Source: Psococerastis gibbosa
Lineage: Eukaryota > Arthropoda > Insecta > Psocodea > Psocidae
Direction of reading: 5' to 3'
Assembly: GCA_963971405.1 (NCBI GenBank)
Contig: OZ020485.1
Coordinates: forward strand, 12,896,001 to 12,960,000
DNA: 64,000 nt
Shown: positions 56,601-60,652 of the stretch, one piece after another
How the letters are laid out: each line of letters starts with the position of its first letter
Position numbering within the stretch: position 1 is the first letter of the stretch
The notes under the pieces: model-generated
What the model was told of the DNA's origin: nothing
Database searches by the model: none
What the model saw: the letters and a program-made list of their open reading frames with translations, nothing else
Position numbers and translations under genes: made by a program

Positions 56601-57535
56601 CATCGAGAACGTATAAATAAATATTGGCTTTTTGTTCTATTACTAAGCCAACCTAGCGGAGTTAGGGCTATAATGCCCTCTCTTACACTCAACTAGGAAG
56701 GCCCGGGACCGCCTGCTTTACATGCCCTCCAAAGCATGGCCAGAAAATGTAGCAGGTATGAGACTCGAACCAACAACTTTTCGGGTGAAAGTTGCAATCT
56801 TTACCACTACTCTACAGGTCCTATACCAGTTTGCCAATGGCCAAAAAGTCATACGGAATCAATACAAATAATGCCCGAAGTCCATGGGGTCGTTGACAAG
56901 GGACCTATGGGCCACTATAAGTAGGCCGGGGTCCCATAAAAAAGTTCGTAAAAAATTCTACCAACGAAGAATTAATTTATTTCGCCAAAAAAATTAAGGC
57001 TTCATTTATTTACAATATACTATATACAGTATATACTGCCTTAAAAGTCCAACTGTGTATGAACAGTAATTGTAGTAGTTTCGGGCGGTCTCATAGTGTA
57101 AACATACAATAGTTATAGGCAAGCTGCGCCACAGACAATACATGGCTTGGCGGAAAAGGATTTTGCGAATGACGGCTCTCCCATACATGCAACTTAAGTT
57201 CAAAATAACTTTTCGCAATTGGCCAATAACGGTTAACGCGTTTTTTTTTTACAGAATTGTCAGAAGTATTGTGGATAATGGTGCTTAGCAAGGGGCTCAT
57301 GGTGTCTTCGTTTGCGGGAGGCATCGTTCTCTGGGCCATTTTCGCCGCCTGGACAGTGCTGACTGTCAGCATTCTCGTGCTGATGGAGGGGCTTAGTGCC
57401 TTCCTGCATACCCTCCGTCTCCACTGGGTCGAGTTTCAAAGCAAGTTCTACACGGGCCAAGGCTACTCCTTCCAGCCCTTCTCATTTGCAATCATCATGG
57501 ATGCCGCTGCTTCGTCTACTGCTTACGAGGACTAA
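23541..57535 (+). CDS. ATP6V0A1: V-type proton ATPase 116 kDa subunit a, with alternative last exons
   Basis: Membrane subunit a of the V0 sector, which supplies the proton half-channels. Shared exons: 23541-23657, 23993-24169, 24910-25038, 31154-31239, 46066-46369, 47293-47505, 48090-48230, 49188-49337, 49841-50002, 50645-50829, 51441-51665 and 51908-52233. Last exon: either 53848-54122 (829 aa) or 57255-57535 (831 aa). All introns are GT-AG. The N-terminal cytosolic half (about residues 1-385) starts [20 protein letters not shown]. The C-terminal half holds about eight membrane helices, including [19 protein letters not shown], and the essential arginine in [15 protein letters not shown] (Arg729, equivalent to Arg735 of yeast Vph1). 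The start context CAAAATGG is good. The symbol is the vertebrate family name (Vha100 in flies); the paralogue class is not resolved. Confidence 0.96.
23993..24169 (+). CDS. V-ATPase subunit a exon 2 (residues 40-98)
   Basis: Acceptor ATCAACAG|CTCAAT, donor TTAGAG|GTAAAT. It encodes [20 protein letters not shown] and the proximal coiled-coil arm [17 protein letters not shown] of the cytosolic stalk-contact domain. Confidence 0.95.
24910..25038 (+). CDS. V-ATPase subunit a exon 3 (residues 99-141)
   Basis: Acceptor TTTTCAG|GCTACA, donor GACGAG|GTAAGT. It encodes [20 protein letters not shown] and [20 protein letters not shown], the continuing coiled-coil arm. Confidence 0.95.
25179..25408. mobile_element. 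hAT-type MITE (CAGTGGCGG ends) with 8-bp target duplication
   Basis: 230 bp, flanked by exact CAATGAAG (25171-25178 and 25409-25416). Ends are CAGTGGCGGCGCTA and the complement of CAGTGGCGGCACTA, 13 of 14 identical. The interior has several long G runs and G/C-rich palindromic blocks. Non-coding. It lies in V-ATPase intron 3. Confidence 0.9.
26125..26470 (-). repeat. Dispersed repeat related to 18690-18960
   Basis: Shares GTGAGCCTCCTCCACT, CACTTCTGATTATTCA-like and GTTTCTGTATCTCTTG segments in the same order with the WDR3 intron 9 copy. Probably a decayed LINE tail on the minus strand. Confidence 0.45.
27225..27405 (+). repeat. Dispersed repeat with a GTCTGTCTG box, copy 1
   Basis: Order of blocks: TTTCGAGATTTCAACTGAT, TTTACACGTTTTGAGGTACC, AGGAAGAAAA, then ACGAAATGTCGGTCTGTCTG. 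The same blocks occur at 47570-47735 (+) and, reversed, at 38930-39115, 40195-40265 and 44705-44745. Confidence 0.55.
27406..28984 (+). other. V-ATPase intron 3, unassigned stretch
   Basis: AT-rich, with no gene or bounded repeat recognised. Confidence 0.4.
28985..29650. mobile_element. Long foldback element, GGGCTGATGGGCC family copy 1
   Basis: Inverted arms of roughly 200 bp: 28985-29200 against 29453-29650. Outer ends carry ATTCGGGCGGATGGGCCGTG and the complement of AATCCGGGCTGATGGGTCGC. Inner parts pair through CCGCCTTACTGCAT. Arms contain the AAACGTTTCGTCAACATC / GTCGACATCTTCA type motif. Relatives are at 62160-62487 and, in fragments, at 31894-32157. Confidence 0.75.
29955..30100. repeat. 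Dispersed direct repeat, copy 1 (with 36465-36635)
   Basis: Both loci contain CTTGGT.GTGTGCACAG, GGTCACCTCCGAA.TAAT, then CCCAAGTGGTTCGGAATCCA and TATAATCAGGAGGTCC, in the same order and strand. Identity unknown; non-coding. Confidence 0.6.
31154..31239 (+). CDS. V-ATPase subunit a exon 4 (residues 142-169 plus split codon)
   Basis: Acceptor GGTCCGCAG|ATGGCT. The donor CTCGG|GTTTGT is a weak but frame-preserving GT. It encodes [20 protein letters not shown] and ALKLG, which join FFDE of exon 3 to FVAG of exon 5 exactly as in relatives. GC-rich. Confidence 0.92.
31655..31695 (+). repeat. tRNA-like B-box fragment
   Basis: ATGGTAGAACGTGGGTTCGA followed by ATCCCGCCAAGCCCAG resembles the T-arm end of a tRNA or tRNA-derived SINE. 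A related piece (GTGGGTTTCAATCCCGCCAG) is at 42331-42350. No full cloverleaf could be formed. Confidence 0.35.
31894..32157. mobile_element. Fragmentary GGGCTGATGG-family element, copy 2
   Basis: GCTTTCACGGGCGGAGTTCG and GAATCCGGGCTGATGG (31894-31945) match the left end at 62132-62181. AACCCATCAGCCCGGATT (32133-32150) is the inverted right end. The paired inner arms are mostly lost. Confidence 0.55.
32437..32967. mobile_element. Possible MITE with ACACAAGGAGCTT inverted ends
   Basis: TAACACAAGGAGCTTTTAGG at the left and the complement of AACACAAGGAGCTTGTGGAA at the right define 531 bp. The match is about 16 bp and no target duplication was fixed, so this is tentative. Confidence 0.35.
33014..33400. 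mobile_element. Foldback element, CAGCCCGTAGGAAA family, full copy
   Basis: A 387-bp near-complete palindrome. Ends are AAGAGTGTA...CAGCCCGTAGGAAA and the complement. Arms run through GGCAGCCCGAAATTTAATAC, AAAGATTTGGCTCATCAAAG and TTGTAGAAGACTACTTCATG. The centre is an AT-rich pair around ATCGATTTTATAA. The same structure occurs at 55849-56230. Confidence 0.85.
33411..33605. repeat. Dispersed repeat around GGCGGTGCCGTGGAGTATTCC
   Basis: GCGGTGCCGTGGAGTATTCC followed by TTACTGAGAATTTTCCAACG is echoed at 35211-35270 (CGGTGCCGTCGAGTATTCCT) and more weakly at 35926-35980. A GGGTAAGGAATACT stretch at 33508 is partly complementary. Element type unknown. Confidence 0.4.
33996..34134. mobile_element. 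Foldback MITE, hairpin family copy D
   Basis: A 139-bp palindrome with exact TAA flanks (33993-33995 and 34135-34137). Ends GGCAGGGTTTCCATTGACC, arm CTCGCATTGCAGAATGTGCA, core CGACGTGGTAGCAGACATTA. It is among the best preserved copies and its arm matches that inside copy A. Confidence 0.9.
34704..34829. mobile_element. Short foldback element
   Basis: Arms of about 55 bp (34704-34759 against 34769-34829) pair through GATACTTAAATTTTAAGTAA, CGCATACCTTATTTTTATTA and TCGGCTGAC. The loop is only about 9 bp. No second copy was recognised. Confidence 0.6.
35418..35635. repeat. Dispersed repeat, uninterrupted copy
   Basis: Contains CATTATCGCTTGTAGCCGGT, GTAGGTTGACATTAAGG, CCAGTTTGCCAATGGCCAA and CATGGGATCGTTAGCA. 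The copy at 56548-56945 has the same blocks but is split by a SINE, so this copy represents the empty site. Confidence 0.7.
36465..36720. repeat. Dispersed direct repeat, copy 2 (with 29955-30100)
   Basis: Shares GGTCACCTCCGAATTAATAG, CCCAAGTGGTTCGGAATCCA and ATAATCAGGAGGTCC with the earlier copy, plus a GC-rich right extension with CTCCCCTTCTCCCCGAGG. Confidence 0.6.
37321..37395 (+). repeat. Segment also captured in foldback copy E
   Basis: ACAAAAGGCAAACAATAAGA followed by CTATACAAAGTCTTC and TTTTCATGCTAACC matches 42056-42107 inside copy E. Confidence 0.6.
37400..38929 (+). other. V-ATPase intron 4, unassigned AT-rich stretch
   Basis: A GACCGGTTTCGGCTCACCCC box at 37719-37738 resembles the boxes seen in some arthropod retroelement ends, but no element could be bounded. 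No gene seen. Confidence 0.4.
38930..39115 (-). repeat. Dispersed repeat with a GTCTGTCTG box, copy 2
   Basis: Reverse complement of the 27225 repeat order: GACCGACAGACAGACGTTTC, GTAAAAACCACTTCTTTTGT, TCCTGGGACC, then TCTCGAAATCG. Confidence 0.55.
39774..39915. mobile_element. Short foldback element, TTGTAAACAAGG family
   Basis: Arms of about 65 bp: TTTGTAAACAAGGATTTGGT with CGTGTTGTGG, against the complement of TTGTTAACAAGGAATGGTCG with TGTATTTTTGAC. Related elements are at 59743-60135 and 60535-60652. Confidence 0.55.
41290..41832. mobile_element. Complex foldback element with repeated units
   Basis: Outer ends are CTGCAGCCTGCAGCCTGATC and its complement (ending about 41830). Between them the left arm carries about 1.3, and the right arm about 2, copies of a roughly 125-bp unit. 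Unit blocks are CCCCGGTATTTATTTAATCC, CCTGGTAATAAAAATGTAAA and TTTGTTTACAGTTATAATCC. The centre is an AT tract and a second CTGCAGCTGCAGATCGAGG. No coding sequence. Confidence 0.75.
41972..42274. mobile_element. Foldback MITE, hairpin family copy E
   Basis: 303 bp with exact ATA flanks (41969-41971 and 42275-42277). Ends are GGCGACTATTCCACTGACC at the left and the complement of GGCGGCTATTGCACCGACC at the right. The arm is TTTTTCATAATGCAAGTGCA. The core half ATGACGTGGTGGCAGAAATG is interrupted on the left by a segment related to 37321-37395, followed by an AT-rich palindrome also present in copy F. Confidence 0.85.
42300..42350 (+). repeat. tRNA-like fragment next to foldback copy E
   Basis: GATGCCCCGGCAAGGCACAG then GTGGGTTTCAATCCCGCCAG resembles the 3' half of a tRNA-derived SINE, akin to 31655-31695. 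Confidence 0.3.
42976..43218. mobile_element. Foldback element, ACTACGCTGAGTTGAGCC ends
   Basis: Arms of about 100 bp. ACTACGCTGAGTTGAGCC at the left pairs with GGCTCAACTCAGCGTAGT at the right. Inner pairs include GCATACTGTGCAAGTGTTA and AAGTCATCT. Single copy in this window. Confidence 0.7.
43219..46065 (+). other. V-ATPase intron 4, 3' part
   Basis: No gene recognised. A GTAAAAACCACTTCTTTGGT box at 44708 belongs to the GTCTGTCTG repeat family. The rest is AT-rich and unassigned. Confidence 0.4.
46066..46369 (+). CDS. V-ATPase subunit a exon 5 (residues 170-271)
   Basis: Acceptor TTATATAG|GTTTGT, donor AACACG|GTAAGG. It encodes [45 protein letters not shown] and [18 protein letters not shown], the globular cytosolic core. 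Confidence 0.96.
46500..46712 (+). mobile_element. tRNA-derived SINE, copy 2
   Basis: The A box TAGCGTAGTGG (46504-46514) and B box GGTTCGAGTCC (46547-46557) are spaced as in a tRNA promoter. Between them is CTTTCACCCGAAAG. The body contains CATGCTTCGGAGGGCATGTA and GAGAGGGCTTTATAGCCCTA. The tail is ATTTATTTATT. Same family as 15690-15877 and 56612-56817. Confidence 0.85.
47293..47505 (+). CDS. V-ATPase subunit a exon 6 (residues 272-342)
   Basis: Acceptor CACACAG|GTGTTG, donor GGAACT|GTAAGT. It encodes [40 protein letters not shown] and LALRRGT, the distal lobe and return coiled coil. Confidence 0.96.
47570..47735 (+). repeat. Dispersed repeat with a TTTACACGTTTT box, copy 3
   Basis: Same block order as 27225-27405: TTTCGAGATGTCAGTGGATT, TACACGTTTTTGACGTCC, CAGGAACACAAATAAAACTG, then the GATTTGTAGACAAACTAC spacer. 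Confidence 0.55.
47890..47965 (-). mobile_element. Decayed tRNA-derived SINE fragment
   Basis: TTCTATTACTGAGGCAACAC and GAAGGCAAGGGACCGCC recall the tail and body of the SINE family, with the middle deleted. Weak. Confidence 0.4.
48090..48230 (+). CDS. V-ATPase subunit a exon 7 (residues 343-389)
   Basis: Acceptor CGTTTGCAG|GAACGT, donor CGTGAG|GTAAGA. It encodes [18 protein letters not shown] and [15 protein letters not shown], the link from the cytosolic half to the first membrane helix. Confidence 0.96.
48345..48610 (+). mobile_element. LINE 3' fragment
   Basis: The plus frame reads [20 protein letters not shown] then YKRILKIS and [14 protein letters not shown], the common post-RT 'cEtW.....k.LeaFE.wcyrr.L.is' segment of LINE tails. 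Stops present; truncated at both ends. Confidence 0.7.
48620..49130 (+). mobile_element. RNase H-type LINE C-terminal fragment
   Basis: Degenerate frames include [10 protein letters not shown] and then [20 protein letters not shown] followed by CECPSF, a C-terminal zinc-knuckle motif of RNase H-bearing LINEs. In V-ATPase intron 7, directly downstream of another LINE fragment. Confidence 0.65.
49188..49337 (+). CDS. V-ATPase subunit a exon 8 (residues 390-439)
   Basis: Acceptor TTTGCAG|ATGAAC, donor AGTGAG|GTATGT. It encodes [20 protein letters not shown] and [20 protein letters not shown], the first two membrane helices. Confidence 0.96.
49841..50002 (+). CDS. V-ATPase subunit a exon 9 (residues 440-493)
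   Basis: Acceptor CATTTCAG|ATTTGG, donor AATGAG|GTAAGC. It encodes [20 protein letters not shown] and [19 protein letters not shown], the third helix and the start of a luminal loop containing an NST sequon. Confidence 0.95.
50645..50829 (+). CDS. V-ATPase subunit a exon 10 (residues 494-554 plus split codon)
   Basis: Acceptor TTATTTTAG|TACTTG, donor TACCG|GTGAGC. It encodes [20 protein letters not shown] and [20 protein letters not shown], the fourth membrane helix. Confidence 0.95.
51056..51327. mobile_element. Foldback MITE, hairpin family copy F
   Basis: 272 bp, ends GGCGGCAATTCCACCGG and the complement of GGCGGCCATTCCACCGGT, flanked by TAA (51053-51055) and TTA (51328-51330). The arm passes through ATTTGTGATTTGAGATTTTT and TACTTAACTTATCTATTATA. 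The GGTAGCAGACAT core remains at the centre on one side only. It shares its AT-rich palindromic insert with copy E. Confidence 0.85.
51441..51665 (+). CDS. V-ATPase subunit a exon 11 (residues 555-629 plus split codon)
   Basis: Acceptor CTTCGCAG|GTACTT, donor GACCT|GTAAGT. It encodes [20 protein letters not shown] and [17 protein letters not shown], the fifth membrane helix and the next luminal/cytosolic loop. Confidence 0.96.
51908..52233 (+). CDS. V-ATPase subunit a exon 12 (residues 630-738 plus split codon)
   Basis: Acceptor ATTTTTCAG|GCTCAT, donor GCTC|GTAAGT. It encodes [20 protein letters not shown] (sixth helix), a variable loop with a [14 protein letters not shown] segment, and [14 protein letters not shown] carrying the essential channel arginine (codon 52203-52205). 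The last base C forms a split glutamine codon with either alternative last exon. Confidence 0.97.
52234..53847 (+). other. V-ATPase intron 12 up to the first last exon
   Basis: AT-rich with a G run near 52642-52655. No element could be bounded and no gene was seen. Confidence 0.5.
53848..54122 (+). CDS. V-ATPase subunit a alternative last exon 13a (residues 739-829)
   Basis: Acceptor ATTTTTCAG|AGTTGT; stop TAG at 54120-54122. It completes C|AG to glutamine and encodes [19 protein letters not shown], the last helix [37 protein letters not shown] and a tail ending SATED. Full open frame, good splice site, no damage: it appears functional. About 80% of residues match exon 13b. Confidence 0.93.
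54240..54480 (+). mobile_element. Possible LINE 3' remnant in the exon 13a 3' region
   Basis: AGCTTCAATGTTTTGGCCAC followed by GTCTAAAG and GGACAGAAAAGG recalls the 'LqwfGHv.R....R' segment after LINE RTs, heavily decayed. Could be coincidental. Confidence 0.3.
55455..55460 (+). promoter_or_regulatory. Candidate polyadenylation signal for the exon 13a transcript
   Basis: AATAAA followed by a GT-rich stretch (TTGCAGTGTTCGG). It lies 1.3 kb after the 13a stop. No nearer perfect hexamer was noticed. Confidence 0.3.
55849..56230. mobile_element. Foldback element, CAGCCCGTAGGAAA family, second full copy
   Basis: Ends TAAGAGTGCACGGCCCGTAG and the complement. Arms carry GGCAGCCCGAAATGTAATAC, AAAGATTTGGCTCATTAAAG and TTGTAGAAGACTACTTCATG. 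Collinear with 33014-33400 across its length. It lies between the two alternative last exons. Confidence 0.85.
56548..56945. repeat. Dispersed repeat split by a SINE
   Basis: Left part GCTTGTCTCAGCTTGTTCAT and GTAGGTTGACATCGAGAACG; right part CCAGTTTGCCAATGGCCAAA and CATGGGGTCGTTGACA. The two parts are adjacent in the 35418-35635 copy. Here the SINE sits between them. Confidence 0.7.
56612..56817 (-). mobile_element. tRNA-derived SINE, copy 3
   Basis: Minus orientation. The head near 56817 holds the A-box complement (CTACTCTACA). The B-box-like complement GACTCGAACC is at 56762-56771. The body contains CCTCTCTTACACTCAACTAG, with CATGCCCTCCAAAGCATGGC nearer the head. The tail is ATTTATTTATAC toward 56612. 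Slightly longer than copy 1, with a few base changes. Confidence 0.85.
57255..57535 (+). CDS. V-ATPase subunit a alternative last exon 13b (residues 739-831)
   Basis: Acceptor TTTTTTACAG|AATTGT with a strong T tract; stop TAA at 57533-57535. It completes C|AA to glutamine and encodes [19 protein letters not shown], the last helix [37 protein letters not shown] and a tail ending SSTAYED. Intact. It differs from 13a mainly before the last helix and in the tail. Confidence 0.93.
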
Positions 57536-57684
57536 ACGACCCCCGTTCTAGTAACATTGTGTAAAATACAGTTTAGCCAGAGATTTCCAACTATTTTGTA
57601 ACCCACTGATGCCTCGGTATTTTTGACGAAATTAAGTAATTCCTTGTTCCAGAGTCGCAATGATGTGAAAATAGTAATAATAAT

Positions 57685-57690
57685 AATAAA
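57685..57690 (+). promoter_or_regulatory. Candidate polyadenylation signal for the exon 13b transcript
   Basis: AATAAA within a TAA-rich run 150 bp after the 13b stop. Further AATAAA hexamers occur near 58280 and 58310. The true site is not determined. Confidence 0.4.
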
Positions 57691-57699
57691 CGTCTTATA

Positions 57700-58964
57700 T
57701 TTACGGGGCGAGACTTATGATATGAAAGTCTTTTACTGTCTAACACTAACCCTCGTCCATGAAATCAATACAATTTCCAAAATACAGTACAGTACAGTAA
57801 TTTATAGTCCACATAACCAAACTTAACTTAAATAATTTTATTCTAAACATAGGCTATTTATAAAAAATACAGACATTGTATTCTAAACTAAGAGCAGCTT
57901 GTAACAACTGAAATTTATTCATTCAATTCTGTGACTAGCCATTGTTTTAGTAACTGAATTTTAAACCCACGGCTGTGATCTGATTGGAGTCTTATGAGAA
58001 ATTTGTAGAAAATACAATATTCTATAAAACCAGTTTAATGCAGTATATAGTATTTTTCTGGAGTAATAATAATTCGGTTGCAAAAATTCAAATTTACTAC
58101 TTCTTTTTTATGACACCATTTTCATGGTGGCTATGGCATGAGGGGTTAATTAATTATATTAAAAATACCCTGACCTCGTTGCTTTACTAAAATATTTCGG
58201 TATCTCTGCCTTAAGTTGTCCTATTAAGCTTGTTTTTGTTTAGTTTAATGTGTTATAATTTTTGTCCGTATCGCACGGTTAATAAATATCCTATATCAGA
58301 TTTGTAGAAAATAAATATGTAAAATATCCAATATAACATAACTAATGCTACCTATAAGAAACCCCAGATCCAGCGTTTTATAGGAATTTCAATGCATTAT
58401 TAGTGACACTAATACCGTTTATGTGGCACAAAATAGGAAATTAAAAAAAATATTGCTCATTTTTAACCCTGAGTTCTATGAATTTCTTTTGCCAAAGGAG
58501 GGTCTTTAATTTTATTATCTTTATTTTTAGCTTGAATTTTAATTATTTAATAATTTATAAACGATAATACCGATGCTTTGTTGCTAATTAAAAAAAACAA
58601 CCTTCAACTGGGCAATGAAACAAAAATTTTCCATTTTTATAATTATAATTGCTTACATTTTATTTTAAGGAAGGTTTCCTTTTGTTATGTACTAAAATTA
58701 GAGAATAATTATCGATTTCGATTAGGAAGGATTTTCATATATTTTTGGTTTTCGTATATTTTATGTACTATCGTCCATTTTAACCTTGTAAGAAGGCTGA
58801 AAAAATTATTTTTCCTATTATTTATCTCTGTAACATTGCAAAAATGCGCTTTTGTACTTACCAACTTTATAATTTTAATATTTATTTATAACTATAAAAT
58901 CTAGACTCAACTATCACCATAGCCTGCCAATCGAAATAAGCAGACTGACATCCCTATGCTTATA
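57700..58964. other. Downstream flank of the V-ATPase gene
   Basis: AT-rich, with no convincing coding frame. A 108-codon open stretch at 58578-58904 is low-complexity Phe/Ile/Leu/Tyr-rich and looks fortuitous. Confidence 0.4.
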
Positions 58965-58984
58965 CATAGGATCCAGTATTTCAG

Positions 58985-59675
58985 CGCTTTGTGATTTTTT
59001 TCAATGAAATCACAGGATCGAAGTTACAAAATATTTGCGTCCCACGTTTCGCATTTTGGCCACTTGGTAGCGCTTGTGTGTTTCCCGCACAAATTTAAAA
59101 ATTGAAATGTCAATATCAATTTAACGTGTCATGTCATATTAAATAATCCATAATGACCCAAATTTAATGAAACCAACTAGTTTTTTGTATCATTCGCACA
59201 CCTAGGCCTATCTACAATGGTCAATGAATATTTAAAAAAAAAATGCTCGTGGTATCTTACGCAGTATTCTATTAATTTATGGAAGTATCAAATACAATAC
59301 TTCAAATTATGTTTCACATGAGTTTAGAAAGAGTACTGTACTTTACATAATGTGTAGTATAGTGTGAAGTTTTCAATCCAACAACCGAACTTATTTTATT
59401 AGTAAATTAGGTATTTTTGTGAGATTGAATCAATAAATAATTTTTATCATTTTTGGTTATCAAAAGCCCACTCATTACTGCTGCGTTGTTATTGTTTTGA
59501 AAATGAATGTTGACTTCAAAACAGGCAGCCAATAGTAGGCCAAGTTTTATAGAACGTTCAAATACACTCACAATTGTTTATTAATAAATTAATTTAATTG
59601 GTTAAAACTGGGACGCAAATATTTGGTGACTCAGCTCATGTGATTTTCCTAGTTGGAATCACAGGCGGCCCTATA
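58985..59675. mobile_element. Possible TIR/foldback element
   Basis: ACAAAATATTTGCGTCCCA (59027-59045) and TGGGACGCAAATATTTGG (59609-59626) are inverted, and the outer TGTGATTTTTTTCA / TGTGATTTTCCTAG segments are also related. The interior is unlike other elements. Boundaries uncertain. Confidence 0.45.
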
Positions 59676-59742
59676 CTGACTAGCATTCTATAGTAAATAT
59701 TTATTCTATGACTATCACCGAAGCACAGCTATATTTATAAAC

Positions 59743-60135
59743 TTAAGGCTGAGTGTTCGAAATGTTTTGTAAACAAGAAATTATCGTACTTTTTGGACGA
59801 AATTAATTAATTGCTCGTTCCACAGCCACAAAGATATAAAAGGGAACAGATGAAAAAATCTTAAAAAATACGAGTTTTCTGTGAAAGCTGCCTATTTCCC
59901 TTACAGATTTACAACTGTTCTACAAAATCGGTTTAAGGGTATTTATCCAATTTTTTTAAGGTAATAATATTTCAGTTCAGAAAATATAAACTTCCTGCGA
60001 TAACTTGGATTTTTTATGAGTTTTTTATCTGTTCACTTTGTTACCTTTGTATCTGTGGAATGAGCAATAAATTATTTTCGTCAAAAAATCAGCAAAATTT
60101 CTTGTTTACAAAACATTTTGAACACTCAGCCTTAA
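59743..60135. mobile_element. Foldback element, TTAAGGCTGAGTGTTC ends
   Basis: 393 bp. Arms of about 130 bp: TTAAGGCTGAGTGTTCGAAA then TGTTTTGTAAACAAGAAATT at the left, against the complement of TTAAGGCTGAGTGTTCAAAA and TGTTTTGTAAACAAGAAATT at the right. Further pairing at GCTCGTTCCACAG / CTGTGGAATGAGC. TTAA at both ends. Confidence 0.8.
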
Positions 60136-60157
60136 GGGAGTGAACATAGATTTTAAT

Positions 60158-60517
60158 TATAATACTAGATATCGAACTCCCAAGGTCTCTGTATGGAGTG
60201 TTGTGAAGCCATCCGCCATTGCTATAAGTGGATAGAAAGAACGCAAAGTACCTGTTATTAAATGAGTACTTCTCGAAGAAATAAATTTTATCTTGATTTA
60301 ATTTCAGTTAATATTGTCTTTTATGTAACTATTGATCAAAATCCACTGAAAATAAACTGAAAGATTGAACTTTTGAACGTAATTTTCACAGAAAATGTTA
60401 GGAAATCTCATAAGAACGCAAGGTGTTAATAAATGTAAACAACGTTTTCTATCCACTTATACCAATGGCGGCTGGCTTCAAAATATGCAGGGGAGTTCGT
60501 TATCTAGTATTATTATA
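60158..60517. mobile_element. Foldback element, AATACTAGATANCGAACTCC ends
   Basis: Arms of about 75-85 bp (60158-60243 against 60443-60517). Paired blocks: AATACTAGATATCGAACTCC / GGAGTTCGTTATCTAGTATT, CCGCCATTGCTATAAGTGG / CCACTTATACCAATGGCGG and ATAGAAAG.ACG. About 360 bp with an AT-rich loop. Confidence 0.7.
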
Positions 60518-60534
60518 AAAATCTATGGGAGAGA

Positions 60535-60652
60535 ATTAAAATGTTTTGTAAACACGAAATTGCCGTGGATATTTGACGAAATTCAAAATTAATTAATTTC
60601 AAAAATACACGGTCTTTCCTTGTCAACAAAATATTTTGAAAACTGTCCCTTA
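60535..60652. mobile_element. Short foldback element, TTGTAAACA family
   Basis: About 118 bp. AAAATGTTTTGTAAACACGA and GCCGTGGATATTTGACG pair with the right half (ATACACGGTCTTTCCTTGTC, AACAAAATATTTTGAAAAC). Related to 59743-60135 and 39774-39915. Confidence 0.6.

Noticed and set aside
58578-58904. 108-codon open frame after the V-ATPase gene
   Set aside because: Composition is Phe/Ile/Tyr/Leu-rich, as expected from AT-rich DNA, with no motif, splice context or homology I can recognise.
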